NCBI GenBank assembly: GCA_900143635.1
Contig: FREY01000006.1
Coordinates: forward strand, 162,726 to 226,725
Direction of reading: 5' to 3'
Origin: Rhodobacteraceae bacterium Alg231-04
Lineage (GTDB): Bacteria; Pseudomonadota; Alphaproteobacteria; Rhodobacterales; Rhodobacteraceae
DNA length: 64,000 bases
The translations under genes and the position numbers were made by a program. Below the pieces are notes generated by a model, which worked only from the letters and a program-made list of their open reading frames with translations, was not told the origin of the DNA and did no database searches. This document shows positions 16,597 to 24,952 of this stretch, one piece after another. The first letter of the stretch is position 1; every line of letters begins with the position of its first letter.

Positions 16597-16911
16597 ATGG
16601 ACAGCGCCCGCGCAACCGGGCATACGGGCCTGACGTTTTTGACTGTCAGGCCCACCCCGTTGCACATCCGCCTCGAAAAATACGATCATCGTAAAGGCAA
16701 TCACCGTTATTGCCTGTTGCGGCTGGAACGCACACTGCTTGGCGAATGGTGCGTCGAACGAACCGCCGGACCACTGGGCGCACCCGGCGGGCAGACGCGG
16801 CGGCTCTATCTTGGCACCTATTCCGAAGCGCAGCAGCAGATGGATGTGCACCGCAACCGCGAGATCAAGCGCGGCTTTGTGCCGATCCCGGTGCAGCTGG
16901 GCCTGCTCTGA
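16597..16911 (+). CDS. WGR-domain protein
   Basis: A 104-residue protein whose core LEKYDHRKGNHRYCLLRLER, then GEWCVERTAGPLG, aligns with WGR domains, a nucleic-acid-binding fold found in PARPs and in many small bacterial proteins. The name-giving Trp-Gly-Arg is replaced (AGPLG in place of WGRIG). The rest is the usual Arg-rich tail with EAQQQMDVHRNREIKRGF. Role unknown. The start codon is uncertain because a 5-base gap follows the peroxiredoxin-like gene and no clear ribosome site is seen. Confidence 0.8.
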   Translation: MDSARATGHTGLTFLTVRPTPLHIRLEKYDHRKGNHRYCLLRLERTLLGEWCVERTAGPLGAPGGQTRRLYLGTYSEAQQQMDVHRNREIKRGFVPIPVQLGLL

Positions 16912-16914
16912 GCG

Positions 16915-17310
16915 TTATTTAACCTTGGTCCAGGTCTGCCCACGGCAGATCAGCCCGCCCGCGACGCAGCCCTTCACAGCCAGTTTTCCACCGTCCAGTG
17001 TCATCTTCGAGGCATAGGTTTTGTCCTTGTCCGGAGCCCAGATGGTGCCACCCGCATAGGCGCCGCCGGATTGTGCGACCATATTTTTCACCAAGGGTTT
17101 GCCCAGATGCGCATAGCCTTTCGAGGCGGTCCCATCCGCCGCGAACGCCGCTGCAATCGTGCCGCACAGTGCCGCGCCGCAGGGCGCCATGGCCACATGC
17201 AAGTAACCGCCGGTGTCGCCCGGCTCTGTCTGCCACAGCCCGGTCACCGGATCCGCATGCGCCGCACCTGCAAGTGCCAATGTCGCCGCAATCACCAAGT
17301 ATTTCATCAT
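16915..17310 (-). CDS. DUF2147 secreted protein
   Basis: A 131-residue exported protein. The signal peptide MMKYLVIAATLALAGAAHA is cleaved before DPVTGLW. The family pattern GLWQTEPGDTGGYLHVAMAPCG and the C-terminal KVKGC...CRGQTWTKVK fit DUF2147, small periplasmic proteins of unknown function with conserved cysteines. The frame upstream of 17310 lacks signal-peptide character, which fixes the start. Confidence 0.85.
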   Translation of the reverse strand: MMKYLVIAATLALAGAAHADPVTGLWQTEPGDTGGYLHVAMAPCGAALCGTIAAAFAADGTASKGYAHLGKPLVKNMVAQSGGAYAGGTIWAPDKDKTYASKMTLDGGKLAVKGCVAGGLICRGQTWTKVK

Positions 17311-17435
17311 TATCCTCCCGTTGATGGCGCCATGCTCACCGACCGGGCCGATTTCTGGCAAGCATGACCACAGGTCACGTTGCAATCTGGCCCGGTGCGG
17401 TGCAAAAGACTGCCGCAATCAAAAGGAACGGCGCC

Positions 17436-18158
17436 ATGATCCTCTACCCCGCGATCGACCTCAAGGACGGCCAGGCTGTCCGCCTGCTGCACGGCGACAT
17501 GGACAAGACAACCGTGTTCAATGACAATCCCGCTGCCCAGGCGCTGGAATTTGTCGAAGCGGGCTGCGAGTGGCTGCATCTGGTAGACCTCAATGGCGCC
17601 TTCGCGGGCGAGCCGGTCAATGCTGCCCCTGTTGAAGAGATCCTGCGCCAGACCAAAGTGCCCGCACAGCTGGGCGGCGGCATCCGCGATCTGGCCACAA
17701 TCGCAAACTGGATCGACAAGGGTTTGGCCCGTGTGATCCTTGGCACTGTGGCAGTGGAAGACCCCGATCTGGTGCGCGAAGCGGCGCGTGAATTTCCCGG
17801 CAAGGTTGCGGTTGGCATTGACGCACGCAACGGCAAGGTCGCCACAAAGGGCTGGGCCGAGGAGACCGATGTGCTGGTCACCGATCTCGCTAAATCCTTT
17901 GAGGACGCCGGCGTGGCCGCGATCATCTATACCGACATTCTGCGCGACGGCGCCATGAAAGGCCCCAATGTGGAGGCCACGGCCGCGCTTGCCAATGCGG
18001 TTTCCATTCCCGTCATCGCCTCAGGCGGTGTCAGCTCTCTGGACGATCTGCGCGCTCTGAAATCCTGCGGTGCTGACCTCAACGGCGCCATCTCGGGCCG
18101 CGCGCTTTATGATGGCGCAATCGACCTGTCCGAGGCACTGGCCACGCTCAAGGCCTAA
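17436..18158 (+). CDS. hisA: Phosphoribosylformimino-5-aminoimidazole carboxamide ribotide isomerase
   Basis: Catalyses the fourth step of histidine synthesis, an Amadori isomerisation of ProFAR to PRFAR. The 240-residue TIM barrel begins [13 protein letters not shown] with the catalytic Asp, and has the half-barrel phosphate motifs GGGIRD and ASGGVSS and the second catalytic Asp in [13 protein letters not shown] 17436 gives the canonical start. A terminator follows. Confidence 0.97.
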   Translation: MILYPAIDLKDGQAVRLLHGDMDKTTVFNDNPAAQALEFVEAGCEWLHLVDLNGAFAGEPVNAAPVEEILRQTKVPAQLGGGIRDLATIANWIDKGLARVILGTVAVEDPDLVREAAREFPGKVAVGIDARNGKVATKGWAEETDVLVTDLAKSFEDAGVAAIIYTDILRDGAMKGPNVEATAALANAVSIPVIASGGVSSLDDLRALKSCGADLNGAISGRALYDGAIDLSEALATLKA

Positions 18159-18186
18159 CGACCCAAATTAACTCAGTGACCTGCGG

Positions 18187-18217
18187 CACCGCGTCTCCTT
18201 TAGGGGCGCGGTGTTTT
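18187..18217 (+). terminator. Terminator of hisA
   Basis: CACCGCG (18187-18193) pairs with CGCGGTG (18207-18213), inner CTCC/GGGG adds pairs, and TTTT follows. It sits 29 bases after the hisA stop. Confidence 0.85.
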
Positions 18218-18263
18218 GATGTTTGTTGGCTGCATATTTCGACAAAAGGTCCGCGTGAACAGC

Positions 18264-18716
18264 ATGGTCACCTACTCCAAAACGCCGCTCCCCCACCACT
18301 CGCGTCTTTGGGCGCAAGTCCAGCCCGGCGATTTCATCGACGGCCACGCGGTTGCAAGCAGTCTCAGCCCGTGTGCCGCAGCGCAATGTGCTTTGTCGAT
18401 GCCCTTCTGGGCAAAATCCCTTTTGGATCTGCGCAATCTCTTGCTGCGCCCCTTTGGTCTGAAGACTGATACATCCGGCGAAGGGAGCGGCGCCATTTTC
18501 CCGGTCGTCCATGAAGACCACGAGGAGATGATCCTTGGCACCGATGACCGCCACCTCAACTTTCGAATTTGCATACATCGCGCTGGCGGGCAGATCCACA
18601 TGGCCACTTGGGTGCATTGCAACAACATCTTTGGCCGCGCCTATCTTGCGGCGGTGATGCCGTTCCACATACTCATTGTGCGTGACGGGATGCGGCGCAT
18701 CGCCCGGAAGGGCTGA
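18264..18716 (+). CDS. DUF2867 domain protein
   Basis: A 150-residue protein of unknown function. Typical DUF2867 elements appear in order: a region near residues 55-65 with the pair PFWAKSLLDLRNLLLRPFGL, the acidic EEMILGTDDRHLNFRICIH, and the C-terminal WVHCNNIFGRAYLAAVMPFH. Start at ATG 18264 fits the usual N-terminus; a GTG nine bases upstream is an alternative. The family is often encoded near SDR or DoxX-type genes, which are not adjacent here. Confidence 0.82.
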   Translation: MVTYSKTPLPHHSRLWAQVQPGDFIDGHAVASSLSPCAAAQCALSMPFWAKSLLDLRNLLLRPFGLKTDTSGEGSGAIFPVVHEDHEEMILGTDDRHLNFRICIHRAGGQIHMATWVHCNNIFGRAYLAAVMPFHILIVRDGMRRIARKG

Positions 18717-18727
18717 ATTTTCCCAGC

Positions 18728-18749
18728 TTCATCTTTTCCCAAATACTCC
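18728..18749. repeat. 22-base intergenic repeat, copy 2
   Basis: Identical to 6480-6501 and in the same orientation, again just after a gene. It is followed by hairpins GAGCC-TGGCC-GGGCTC (approximate) and GGGGGC-AGC-GCCCCC (about 18781-18796). Confidence 0.75.
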
Positions 18750-18853
18750 AGGGGTGAATTGAGCCTGGCCGGGCTCAAGAGGGGGCAGCGCCCCCTTCCC
18801 TTTCGCACTCCTAACCCCTTCCCTCACGCCGCTTTCCGGTCCATAAGGCCTTC

Positions 18854-19615
18854 ATGCTGAAGACCCGTATCATCCCCTGTCTCGATGTCGCCGATGGCCG
18901 TGTGGTCAAGGGCGTCAATTTTGTCGGCCTGCGCGATGCAGGCGATCCCGTGGAAAGCGCCAAGGCCTATGACGCGGCCGGTGCGGACGAGATCTGTTTT
19001 CTCGACATCCATGCCACCCACGAAAACCGCGGCACCATGTTTGATGTGGTCCGGCGCACGGCCGAACAGTGTTTCGTGCCGCTCACCGTAGGTGGCGGGG
19101 TCCGCACGCGCGATGACGTACGTGCACTGTTGCTGGCCGGCGCCGATAAGGTCTCGTTCAACTCAGCCGCTGTCGCCAATCCAGATGTGATCGCCGAGGC
19201 GGCAGACCAGTTTGGCAGCCAGTGCATCGTCTGCGCCATTGATGCCAAAACCGTCGAACCGGGCCGCTGGGAAATCTTCACCCATGGGGGGCGCAAACCC
19301 ACCGGCATTGATGCGGTGGAATTTGCCAAGACCGTGGTCGCCAAGGGGGCGGGGGAAATCCTGCTCACCTCGATGGACAGGGACGGCACCAAGGCCGGGT
19401 TCAACCTGCCGCTGACCAAAGCCATTTCCGATGCGGTGAATGTACCGGTGATTGCATCCGGCGGCGTTGGCACCCTCGACCACCTCGTCGAAGGGGTGAC
19501 CAAAGGCGGCGCCAGCGCCGTGCTGGCGGCCTCCATCTTCCATTTCGGCGAATACACCATTCAGGAGGCCAAGGATCACATGGCCGCCGCCGGCATTCCG
19601 ATGCGCCGCAACTGA
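18854..19615 (+). CDS. hisF: Imidazole glycerol phosphate synthase, cyclase subunit
   Basis: Forms imidazole glycerol phosphate and AICAR from PRFAR with ammonia from HisH. The 253-residue TIM barrel starts [20 protein letters not shown] with catalytic Asp11, and carries [10 protein letters not shown], the catalytic TSMDRDGT and ASGGVGT phosphate motifs. It is followed after 10 bases by hisE, with GAGGAGAG as ribosome site, so the two form an operon. Confidence 0.97.
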   Translation: MLKTRIIPCLDVADGRVVKGVNFVGLRDAGDPVESAKAYDAAGADEICFLDIHATHENRGTMFDVVRRTAEQCFVPLTVGGGVRTRDDVRALLLAGADKVSFNSAAVANPDVIAEAADQFGSQCIVCAIDAKTVEPGRWEIFTHGGRKPTGIDAVEFAKTVVAKGAGEILLTSMDRDGTKAGFNLPLTKAISDAVNVPVIASGGVGTLDHLVEGVTKGGASAVLAASIFHFGEYTIQEAKDHMAAAGIPMRRN

Positions 19616-19625
19616 GGAGAGCGCC

Positions 19626-19943
19626 ATGAGCATTCTTGAAGATCTCGCCGCGACAATCGACGCCCGCAAAGGGGCTGATCCCTCCAGCAGCTGGACGGCC
19701 AAACTGTTGGCCAAAGGCCCAGAAAAATGCGCCGAGAAATTCGGCGAAGAGGCCATCGAAGCCATCATCGAAGCGGTCAAGGGCGACCGGGAGAAACTGA
19801 CCAGCGAAGGCGCTGACGTTCTCTATCATTTCCTGGTGATGCTGGCAGCGCGTGATGTGGCGATTCAGGATGTTCTGGCCGAGCTGGCGCAGCGTCAGGG
19901 CATCAGTGGCATCGCGGAAAAGGCTGCGCGCCCGGACGCTTAA
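19626..19943 (+). CDS. hisE: Phosphoribosyl-ATP pyrophosphatase
   Basis: Hydrolyses phosphoribosyl-ATP to phosphoribosyl-AMP in the second histidine step. The 105-residue all-alpha MazG-fold protein shows KGPEKCAEKFGEEAIEAIIE and the metal-binding EGADVLYHFLVML. It is the monofunctional form; hisI is not in the window. Second gene of the hisF-hisE operon. Confidence 0.96.
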   Translation: MSILEDLAATIDARKGADPSSSWTAKLLAKGPEKCAEKFGEEAIEAIIEAVKGDREKLTSEGADVLYHFLVMLAARDVAIQDVLAELAQRQGISGIAEKAARPDA

Positions 19944-20100
19944 CCCAAAGTAAGCTTGGTTACATATTTTAAACCTTGGCAAGGCATAATTTTCGGGCCT
20001 GCCAAGAAAAGTGAATATGAACTCCGCTTTACTACATTGCAAAACCACCGCGCAGTGCCTCTATCTTTACTTCTGGCCGGAAGTTCAGATGGAGAAGCGT

Positions 20101-21747
20101 ATGCTATCGGTCCAGCGGCGCATCGTCTGTGCCATGGCTGGTATGATGGGAGTCAGCGGTCTGCTGGGCGGCGCCCTTCCTTTCCTTGAACTCTACGCCA
20201 TATCACCAACCCTCGCGATTTGGGTTCTGTTCGGTCCCTGCCTGATGTTGATGGTGCCCGCCATTATCCGTAAAACCGGCACGCTGACTTGGGGCGGCGG
20301 TATGCTGGTCGGATTTACATTTCTCAATCTAAATGGGCTGTCTCTTTCGTTCTCCGGGGAGCTTTGGCAGGCTTCGATGTTTCTTGCGGGAATTCCCATT
20401 TTGAGCACGCTCATTTTTGGCGTGCGCGCCGGATGGTTTACGCTCGCAGCAGTCTGTTTGAATTACTTGGTTCTTGGAAACGTGACGGTTTACAGCTGGA
20501 CGGCGGTCTCCATGGCGATGTTTTCAATCATGTTTTCCTGCGTGGTTTTGGTTTTCTTCAAGGACATGAACCTGGCAACACTGCAGGTGGAACAAGCCAA
20601 GCGGGAGGCCGATGAAGCCAATCAGGCAAAGACCGATTTCATGGCCAAAATGAGCCACGAAATCCGCACCCCGCTGAACGGCCTTTCCGGGGTTTTTCAG
20701 CTGTTGGAAGAGACTGAGATGAGCGCCGACCAGCAAGAACTGCTTGGGGTCGCCCGCGCCTCGGGCGGAACGCTGATGCGGCTGATCAATGACGTTCTGG
20801 ATTTCTCCAAGATTGAAGCCACGGGAATGGAGCTGGAACCAGTCGCCTTTCCGCCCAGCCAGATCGTCAAACCTGTTGTTCAGGCCCTATCGGCGCAGGC
20901 CACCAACAACGATGTCACCCTTAGCTGCACCGTGGATCCGAAACTGCCCGTTGCGATCACGGCCGATCCGGTACGCTTGACTCAGGTCGTCACCAACCTG
21001 CTGAGCAATGCGATCAAATTCAGCCAAGGTGGCAACGTCCACACCCAAATAACCAGCCGCGATGGCCAGGTTCGCGTTGAAGTCGCAGATGATGGCATTG
21101 GGCTGAGCAAAGAGGAACAGGGACGGATCTTCAACAAGTTTGAGCAAGCCAGTAAAACCACGTCCCTCAAATACGGCGGGACCGGACTGGGCCTGTCGAT
21201 TTCCAAGGAACTTGTTGAACTTCACGACGGTGAAATCGGAGTGAACAGCACGGCCGGATTCGGTAGCACCTTCTGGTTCACTTTTCCGCTGGTCGAAGCG
21301 GAAGCCAGCGCAACACAACACTCTAACCCGACACAGGTCGCAGGGGATTTCTCCAGCGCACGGGTGCTGGTAGCGGATGACAACAAGACCAATCTCTTGA
21401 TCGCCAGCCGTTTCCTGCAGTCAACAGGCGTGCTGCCGGTGGTCGTTGAAGACGGTCAACAGGCGGTTGAAATCTGCGCGCGCGAGCGGTTCGACCTCAT
21501 TTTCATGGATATTCAGATGCCGGTCATGGACGGCTTGGAGGCCACCCGCAGCATTCGCGGTACGGCCGGACCAAACCAGCTAACACCGATCATCGCCCTC
21601 TCGGCCAATGTCATGCCCGAACACGAAAAAACCTGTTTTCAAGCTGGCATGACCGATACGCTGGGCAAACCTTTTCGCAAGGCACAGCTCATCTCGCTGT
21701 TGAACCAATACCTACATTTCGCCGAATGCGAAGCGGCCAACGAATAA
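20101..21747 (+). CDS. Hybrid membrane histidine kinase / response regulator
   Basis: A 548-residue two-component sensor. The N-terminal third has about six hydrophobic helices and a short coiled coil (QAKREADEANQAKTDF). The HisKA motif KMSHEIRTPLNGL carries phospho-acceptor His at about 186. The ATPase shows N (NLLSNAIKFSQ), G1 (DDGIGL), F (FNKFEQ) and G2 (GTGLGLSISKELV) boxes. A C-terminal receiver has acidic VADDN, Asp470 in FMDIQMPVMDG and Lys in LGKPFRKA. No Hpt domain follows, so an external Hpt protein is expected. ATG 20101 is preceded by GGAGAAG; ATG codons at 20089 and 20011 are alternatives. Signal unknown. Confidence 0.93.
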   Translation: MLSVQRRIVCAMAGMMGVSGLLGGALPFLELYAISPTLAIWVLFGPCLMLMVPAIIRKTGTLTWGGGMLVGFTFLNLNGLSLSFSGELWQASMFLAGIPILSTLIFGVRAGWFTLAAVCLNYLVLGNVTVYSWTAVSMAMFSIMFSCVVLVFFKDMNLATLQVEQAKREADEANQAKTDFMAKMSHEIRTPLNGLSGVFQLLEETEMSADQQELLGVARASGGTLMRLINDVLDFSKIEATGMELEPVAFPPSQIVKPVVQALSAQATNNDVTLSCTVDPKLPVAITADPVRLTQVVTNLLSNAIKFSQGGNVHTQITSRDGQVRVEVADDGIGLSKEEQGRIFNKFEQASKTTSLKYGGTGLGLSISKELVELHDGEIGVNSTAGFGSTFWFTFPLVEAEASATQHSNPTQVAGDFSSARVLVADDNKTNLLIASRFLQSTGVLPVVVEDGQQAVEICARERFDLIFMDIQMPVMDGLEATRSIRGTAGPNQLTPIIALSANVMPEHEKTCFQAGMTDTLGKPFRKAQLISLLNQYLHFAECEAANE

Positions 21748-21757
21748 GCATGGCAGG

Positions 21758-22228
21758 CTAGAGCTTTGACGAGATAACGCCTGTCGCAAAACCACCCAGA
21801 CGCAATTCCCCGAACATCCTTTGATATTCAATTTTCGGACAGCGGTTCTGAACGACTGCAACCCCGCGCGCTTCGGCTTTTGCCGCCGCCACCGGGTGTT
21901 CAACGCCAATTTGCATCCAGATGGTCTGCAACTGGGGGAAATGCTCCAGAGCTTCATCAACGATGTCCAGAACCGCCTCGGAGCGGCGGAAAATATCGAC
22001 CATGTCCACCGCATCCTCGATATCTGACAGGCGGGCCCGCACGGTCTGCCCAAAAAGCAATGCTCCGGCATGACCCGGATTAACCGGGATGACCTTGAAA
22101 CCTTTGAGAGACAGATAGCGGGCTACGAAATAGCTGGGCCGCACCGGGTTCATAGATACCCCAACCACTGCAACCGTTTTGGCCCGCTGCAAAACCTGCT
22201 TTAAAAACGCGTCGCTATACTCTGTCAT
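21758..22228 (-). CDS. CoA-binding domain protein (YccU type)
   Basis: A 156-residue Rossmann-fold protein of the CoA_binding_2 family. VAVVGVSMNPVRPSYFVARY at residues 18-37 is the nucleotide-binding edge, with PVNPGHAG and VDMVDIFRR further on, as in E. coli YccU. Its role is unknown; relatives bind CoA. It is convergent with the histidine kinase (10-base gap). Confidence 0.88.
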   Translation of the reverse strand: MTEYSDAFLKQVLQRAKTVAVVGVSMNPVRPSYFVARYLSLKGFKVIPVNPGHAGALLFGQTVRARLSDIEDAVDMVDIFRRSEAVLDIVDEALEHFPQLQTIWMQIGVEHPVAAAKAEARGVAVVQNRCPKIEYQRMFGELRLGGFATGVISSKL

Positions 22229-22275
22229 TGGGAAACCCTAGCGCCGCCGGGCGGCGATGCCCAGTGACAAAAAAA

Positions 22276-22296
22276 GCGCCCGGAAACACCGGGCGC
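22276..22296 (-). terminator. Terminator on the minus strand (distal of two)
   Basis: Perfect 8-bp stem GCGCCCGG/CCGGGCGC with a 5-base loop; read leftwards it is followed by a run of seven T. It lies 121 bases after the stop of the YHS gene and upstream of the CoA-binding gene. Confidence 0.85.
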
Positions 22297-22327
22297 AAGG
22301 TCTGGAACGAGGGACAGTGAAAAAGAT

Positions 22328-22349
22328 CTGCGGGAGTTCCAATCCGCAG
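22328..22349 (-). terminator. Terminator on the minus strand (proximal of two)
   Basis: CTGCGG...CCGCAG stem with a 10-base loop; read leftwards it is followed by ATCTTTTTC. With the hairpin at 22276 it forms a tandem terminator. The stretch between could also be the body of a short 3'-derived RNA. Confidence 0.6.
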
Positions 22350-22416
22350 TCAGTATCTAATATGGCATTTTTTGTGACGGTTTAAAGGTGGCCTCTCAAT
22401 TTCGTGAGAATGACAC

Positions 22417-22866
22417 CTAGTCCCGCAAGACCTCGGGCCAATTTCCCGTCGCCTGTGCGATCAGATCAGCCGCTTCGGTCTGCCACATGTGGTGAACCGG
22501 CCCGTTGTGCAGAATATACAGCTGCCCATCCACGATTTGCCAATCCTGGGGGCTTCCGGACGCCAGATAGCCTTGTGAAACGGCATAGGCACAATAGCCG
22601 CCAAACCGGGGCGCATAGGCCCGCGGATTGGATTCGAAAGCCTCCTGATTGCCCGCCGAGGAAAAGTGCCAGACGACGCCCTTCCACATGACGGCGAAAT
22701 CATCACGCCCCTTGACCGGGCGGTCGCCAGCAAAGAAGGACACGGTATCGTAGCCGCCAATTGCCACGCCTTCCTGCCCGTAGAACATCGGTTCATCCGC
22801 CGAGGCAGGGACGGCATGGGCTGCACAGGCGGCAAAAACTGCCAGGAATAGGGCGCGGATAGTCAA
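22417..22866 (-). CDS. YHS domain secreted protein
   Basis: A 149-residue exported protein with a signal peptide (ending HAVPASA) and a YHS domain. The pattern IGGYDTVSFFAGDRPVKG, then HFSSAGNQEAFESNPRAYAP and FGGYCAYAVSQG is the full YHS signature; the single Cys in GGYCA is conserved. Such proteins may bind metal, but the function is not established. It stands alone behind a 128-base gap and has tandem terminators. Confidence 0.88.
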   Translation of the reverse strand: MTIRALFLAVFAACAAHAVPASADEPMFYGQEGVAIGGYDTVSFFAGDRPVKGRDDFAVMWKGVVWHFSSAGNQEAFESNPRAYAPRFGGYCAYAVSQGYLASGSPQDWQIVDGQLYILHNGPVHHMWQTEAADLIAQATGNWPEVLRD

Positions 22867-22994
22867 ACCGGGGCTCCGTCAGGTGGTCGCATTATCTGGT
22901 GTGTCACGGTGAGCGGACATTCCGTAATATGCGCCAAAGCGGCGGGGCAATCCTAGGGCCCTTACGCAGTTGTGATCGGGATGTGACAGCACAG

Positions 22995-23279
22995 TCAGTC
23001 GAAAATGTCCTCTATCACGTCAAAGGCTTCGGACATAACCTTTTTGAACAACGACTTCTTGCGCTTTTTCTTTGTCTTCTTGGGCTCTTTCCTCACCTTC
23101 AGTGGCACGGCCGCCGCACCGGATCGTTCCGGGTGCACGGCTCTGGGCTTTGCTTGCGGGCGCGGCTTTTGCGCCTTCAGCGGCGCACCACAGGTGCCAC
23201 AGGCCAAAGTGTGCTGAGGGCCCGGAGCAAACATGCTTCGGGCGCCACAGTAACAGCAGGTCAGAATCTTTCCGGGCAT
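22995..23279 (-). CDS. Small zinc-ribbon protein, function unknown
   Basis: A 94-residue protein with two CxxC-type knuckles (TCCYCGARS and ACGTCGAPL) forming a zinc ribbon at the N-terminus, then a Pro/Ala-rich linker, a very basic patch (KEPKKTKKKRKKS) and an acidic C-terminal end (SEAFDVIEDIFD). I do not recognise a family function. It starts 15 bases after the stop of the upstream rRNA methyltransferase gene on the same strand, so it is probably cotranscribed with it. The basic patch would suit RNA or ribosome contact, which is inference only. Confidence 0.7.
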   Translation of the reverse strand: MPGKILTCCYCGARSMFAPGPQHTLACGTCGAPLKAQKPRPQAKPRAVHPERSGAAAVPLKVRKEPKKTKKKRKKSLFKKVMSEAFDVIEDIFD

Positions 23280-23293
23280 CTCTTCGCCTGTCT

Positions 23294-24070
23294 TTAGCGC
23301 GCTACAGATGCATATAGGGCGATGGCCGCAGCATTTGAGACGTTGAGCGAGCCAAAGCCGCCGGCCGCGTCAATTTTGACCAGCTGATCGACGGTGGCCT
23401 TGGTTTTTTCGCGCAGGCCGGGCCCTTCAGCCCCCAGCACCAGCGCCACAGGCCGGTCCTTGCGGCCCTCCAGCACGGTCTCGATCGTCTCCTCTGCTTC
23501 GCCGTCGAGGCCGAGGACGATAAATCCCATATTCTGCAGCTCAACAATGGTGTCAGCCAGATTGCGCATCCGCAGATAGGGTTGGCGTTCCAGCGCCCCG
23601 CTGGCGGTTTTGGCCAGCGCCCCGGTTTCCGGTGCAGAATTGTGACGGGTGCCGATCACCGCGCTGGCGCCCAGCACCTCGGCCGAGCGCAGAATCGCGC
23701 CGACGTTATGCGGATCGGTCACCCGGTCCAGCAGCAGCACCCGCGGCGCTTCGCGGCCGATGCAGTTTTCCGCCAGACCGCCCCAGTTCAACGGCTTCAC
23801 TTCCAGCACCGCGCCCTGGTGGACCGAGTTGGGATCAAGGGGCGGCTTGAACTTGCGCGGGTCAACCACCTCGGGTTCGATCCCGGCCTCAGCAATGGCA
23901 TCAGCCAGTTTTACCTGTGCATTCGGGGTCACCATCAGGTGCAGTTTTTCACGCTCGGGGTTCAGCAGCGCATCACGCACCGCATGCAGGCCAAACAGCC
24001 AGACCGTCTCAGCCGCAGCCGATTTTTTTTGTTGTTCTTTTTCGACGACCCACTTGGGTTTCTTGCTCAT
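23294..24070 (-). CDS. rlmB: 23S rRNA 2'-O-ribose methyltransferase, TrmH/SpoU family
   Basis: A 258-residue SPOUT methyltransferase, probably modifying G2251 of 23S rRNA like RlmB. It has the N-terminal substrate-binding domain (LFGLHAVRDALLNPEREKLH) and the knotted catalytic domain with LLDRVTDPHNVGAILRSAE (motif 1), LVLGAEGPGLREKT (motif 2) and GSLNVSNAAAIALY (motif 3). The extra basic N-terminus KKPKWVVEKEQQKKSAA is common in alphaproteobacteria. It reads away from tRNA-Tyr. Confidence 0.9.
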   Translation of the reverse strand: MSKKPKWVVEKEQQKKSAAAETVWLFGLHAVRDALLNPEREKLHLMVTPNAQVKLADAIAEAGIEPEVVDPRKFKPPLDPNSVHQGAVLEVKPLNWGGLAENCIGREAPRVLLLDRVTDPHNVGAILRSAEVLGASAVIGTRHNSAPETGALAKTASGALERQPYLRMRNLADTIVELQNMGFIVLGLDGEAEETIETVLEGRKDRPVALVLGAEGPGLREKTKATVDQLVKIDAAGGFGSLNVSNAAAIALYASVAR

Positions 24071-24189
24071 GATCCGCTCCAGCGACAGGAATTTCGGGCA
24101 CCTTAGAAAAACTTGCGATTTTCCTGTTGACGCCCCTTAGGCGCGCTAGTAATCACCCCTCCACAGCAGGTCAACACTGACCTGCTAGT

Positions 24190-24273
24190 GGGCGACAGGC
24201 CGCAAGGTGTGGCAGGGGACTGTAACTCCCTCGCGGAGACGCACGCCTGGTTCGATTCCAGGGTCGCCCACCA
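24190..24273 (+). tRNA. tRNA-Tyr(GTA)
   Basis: An 84-nt class II tRNA: acceptor GGGCGAC with GTCGCCC, anticodon loop CTGTAAC giving GTA, a long variable arm (CGCGGAGACGCA region) and T-loop TTCGATT. Discriminator A and CCA are encoded. Confidence 0.95.
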
Positions 24274-24379
24274 TTCTTCCTCTCTCAGAGTATCGGACGA
24301 ATGGTGGATGCGGGCAATTGGCCCGGATACCTCCGGGTTGTTATCGCTCTTAAACATCTGAAATCAGAAACAATCCCAT

Positions 24380-24901
24380 TCAGTCTTCACACGCGTCCAA
24401 GGCGCCAAAGGCCCAGGCTTCCAGCTGATCCAAGTCGGCGGGCACCTCTTCGGCGACGCCGTCGGAAAATTCCCGAAATGCGTCTTCGTTCAGCGCGTTC
24501 ACACCGCTGATCACCGGCAGACCGAGCGACAGCGCCTCAGCGATTACCGGGCGCAGACCGCGGCCCGAGGCCTCGTGTTTGCCGAACTTATTGACGATCA
24601 TCAGCTGCGGCTGATCCGCTGATTGCAGCCCGCGCGTGACCTGTTCAACCGCCAGCTCCAGCGCCTCCGGGTTCAGGCGGCAACCGCGCGCGCCCGGCCC
24701 CAGAGATTGCGAGATGCGAACCGTCTCACCCTCGGGCAGGATCTGCACATCCATGTCACACAGGCGGCTGTCGTAACATTCCGTGTTGGTCTGCACGATC
24801 CCTGCGAGCCGCAGCCCACGGGCCTTCAACCGCTCTGCCAACTGGGTCATTAACAGATCGGTAGCACCGCGTTCTTCGGTTTTTACATAGGCCAATTTCA
24901 T
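24380..24901 (-). CDS. DUF2478 domain protein (NTPase-like)
   Basis: A 173-residue protein with a DUF2478 pattern: the start LAYVKTEERGATDLLM (a loop in place of a P-loop), RLAGIVQTNTECYDSRLCDM, LGPGARGCRLNPEALE, and the LMIVNKFGKHEASGRGLRPV segment near 105-125. Members resemble THEP1-type nucleoside triphosphatases and are often encoded near molybdate genes, but none is adjacent here. Function unknown. Confidence 0.82.
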   Translation of the reverse strand: MKLAYVKTEERGATDLLMTQLAERLKARGLRLAGIVQTNTECYDSRLCDMDVQILPEGETVRISQSLGPGARGCRLNPEALELAVEQVTRGLQSADQPQLMIVNKFGKHEASGRGLRPVIAEALSLGLPVISGVNALNEDAFREFSDGVAEEVPADLDQLEAWAFGALDACED

Positions 24902-24952
24902 GTCGTCATTCTTTCTTTCAGGCCGCAGCCGAGACCCTTTGTCCTAACACGA

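Noticed and set aside
18168..18668. Minus-strand open frame of 166 codons
   Set aside because: The plus strand encodes a recognisable DUF2867 protein in the same place.
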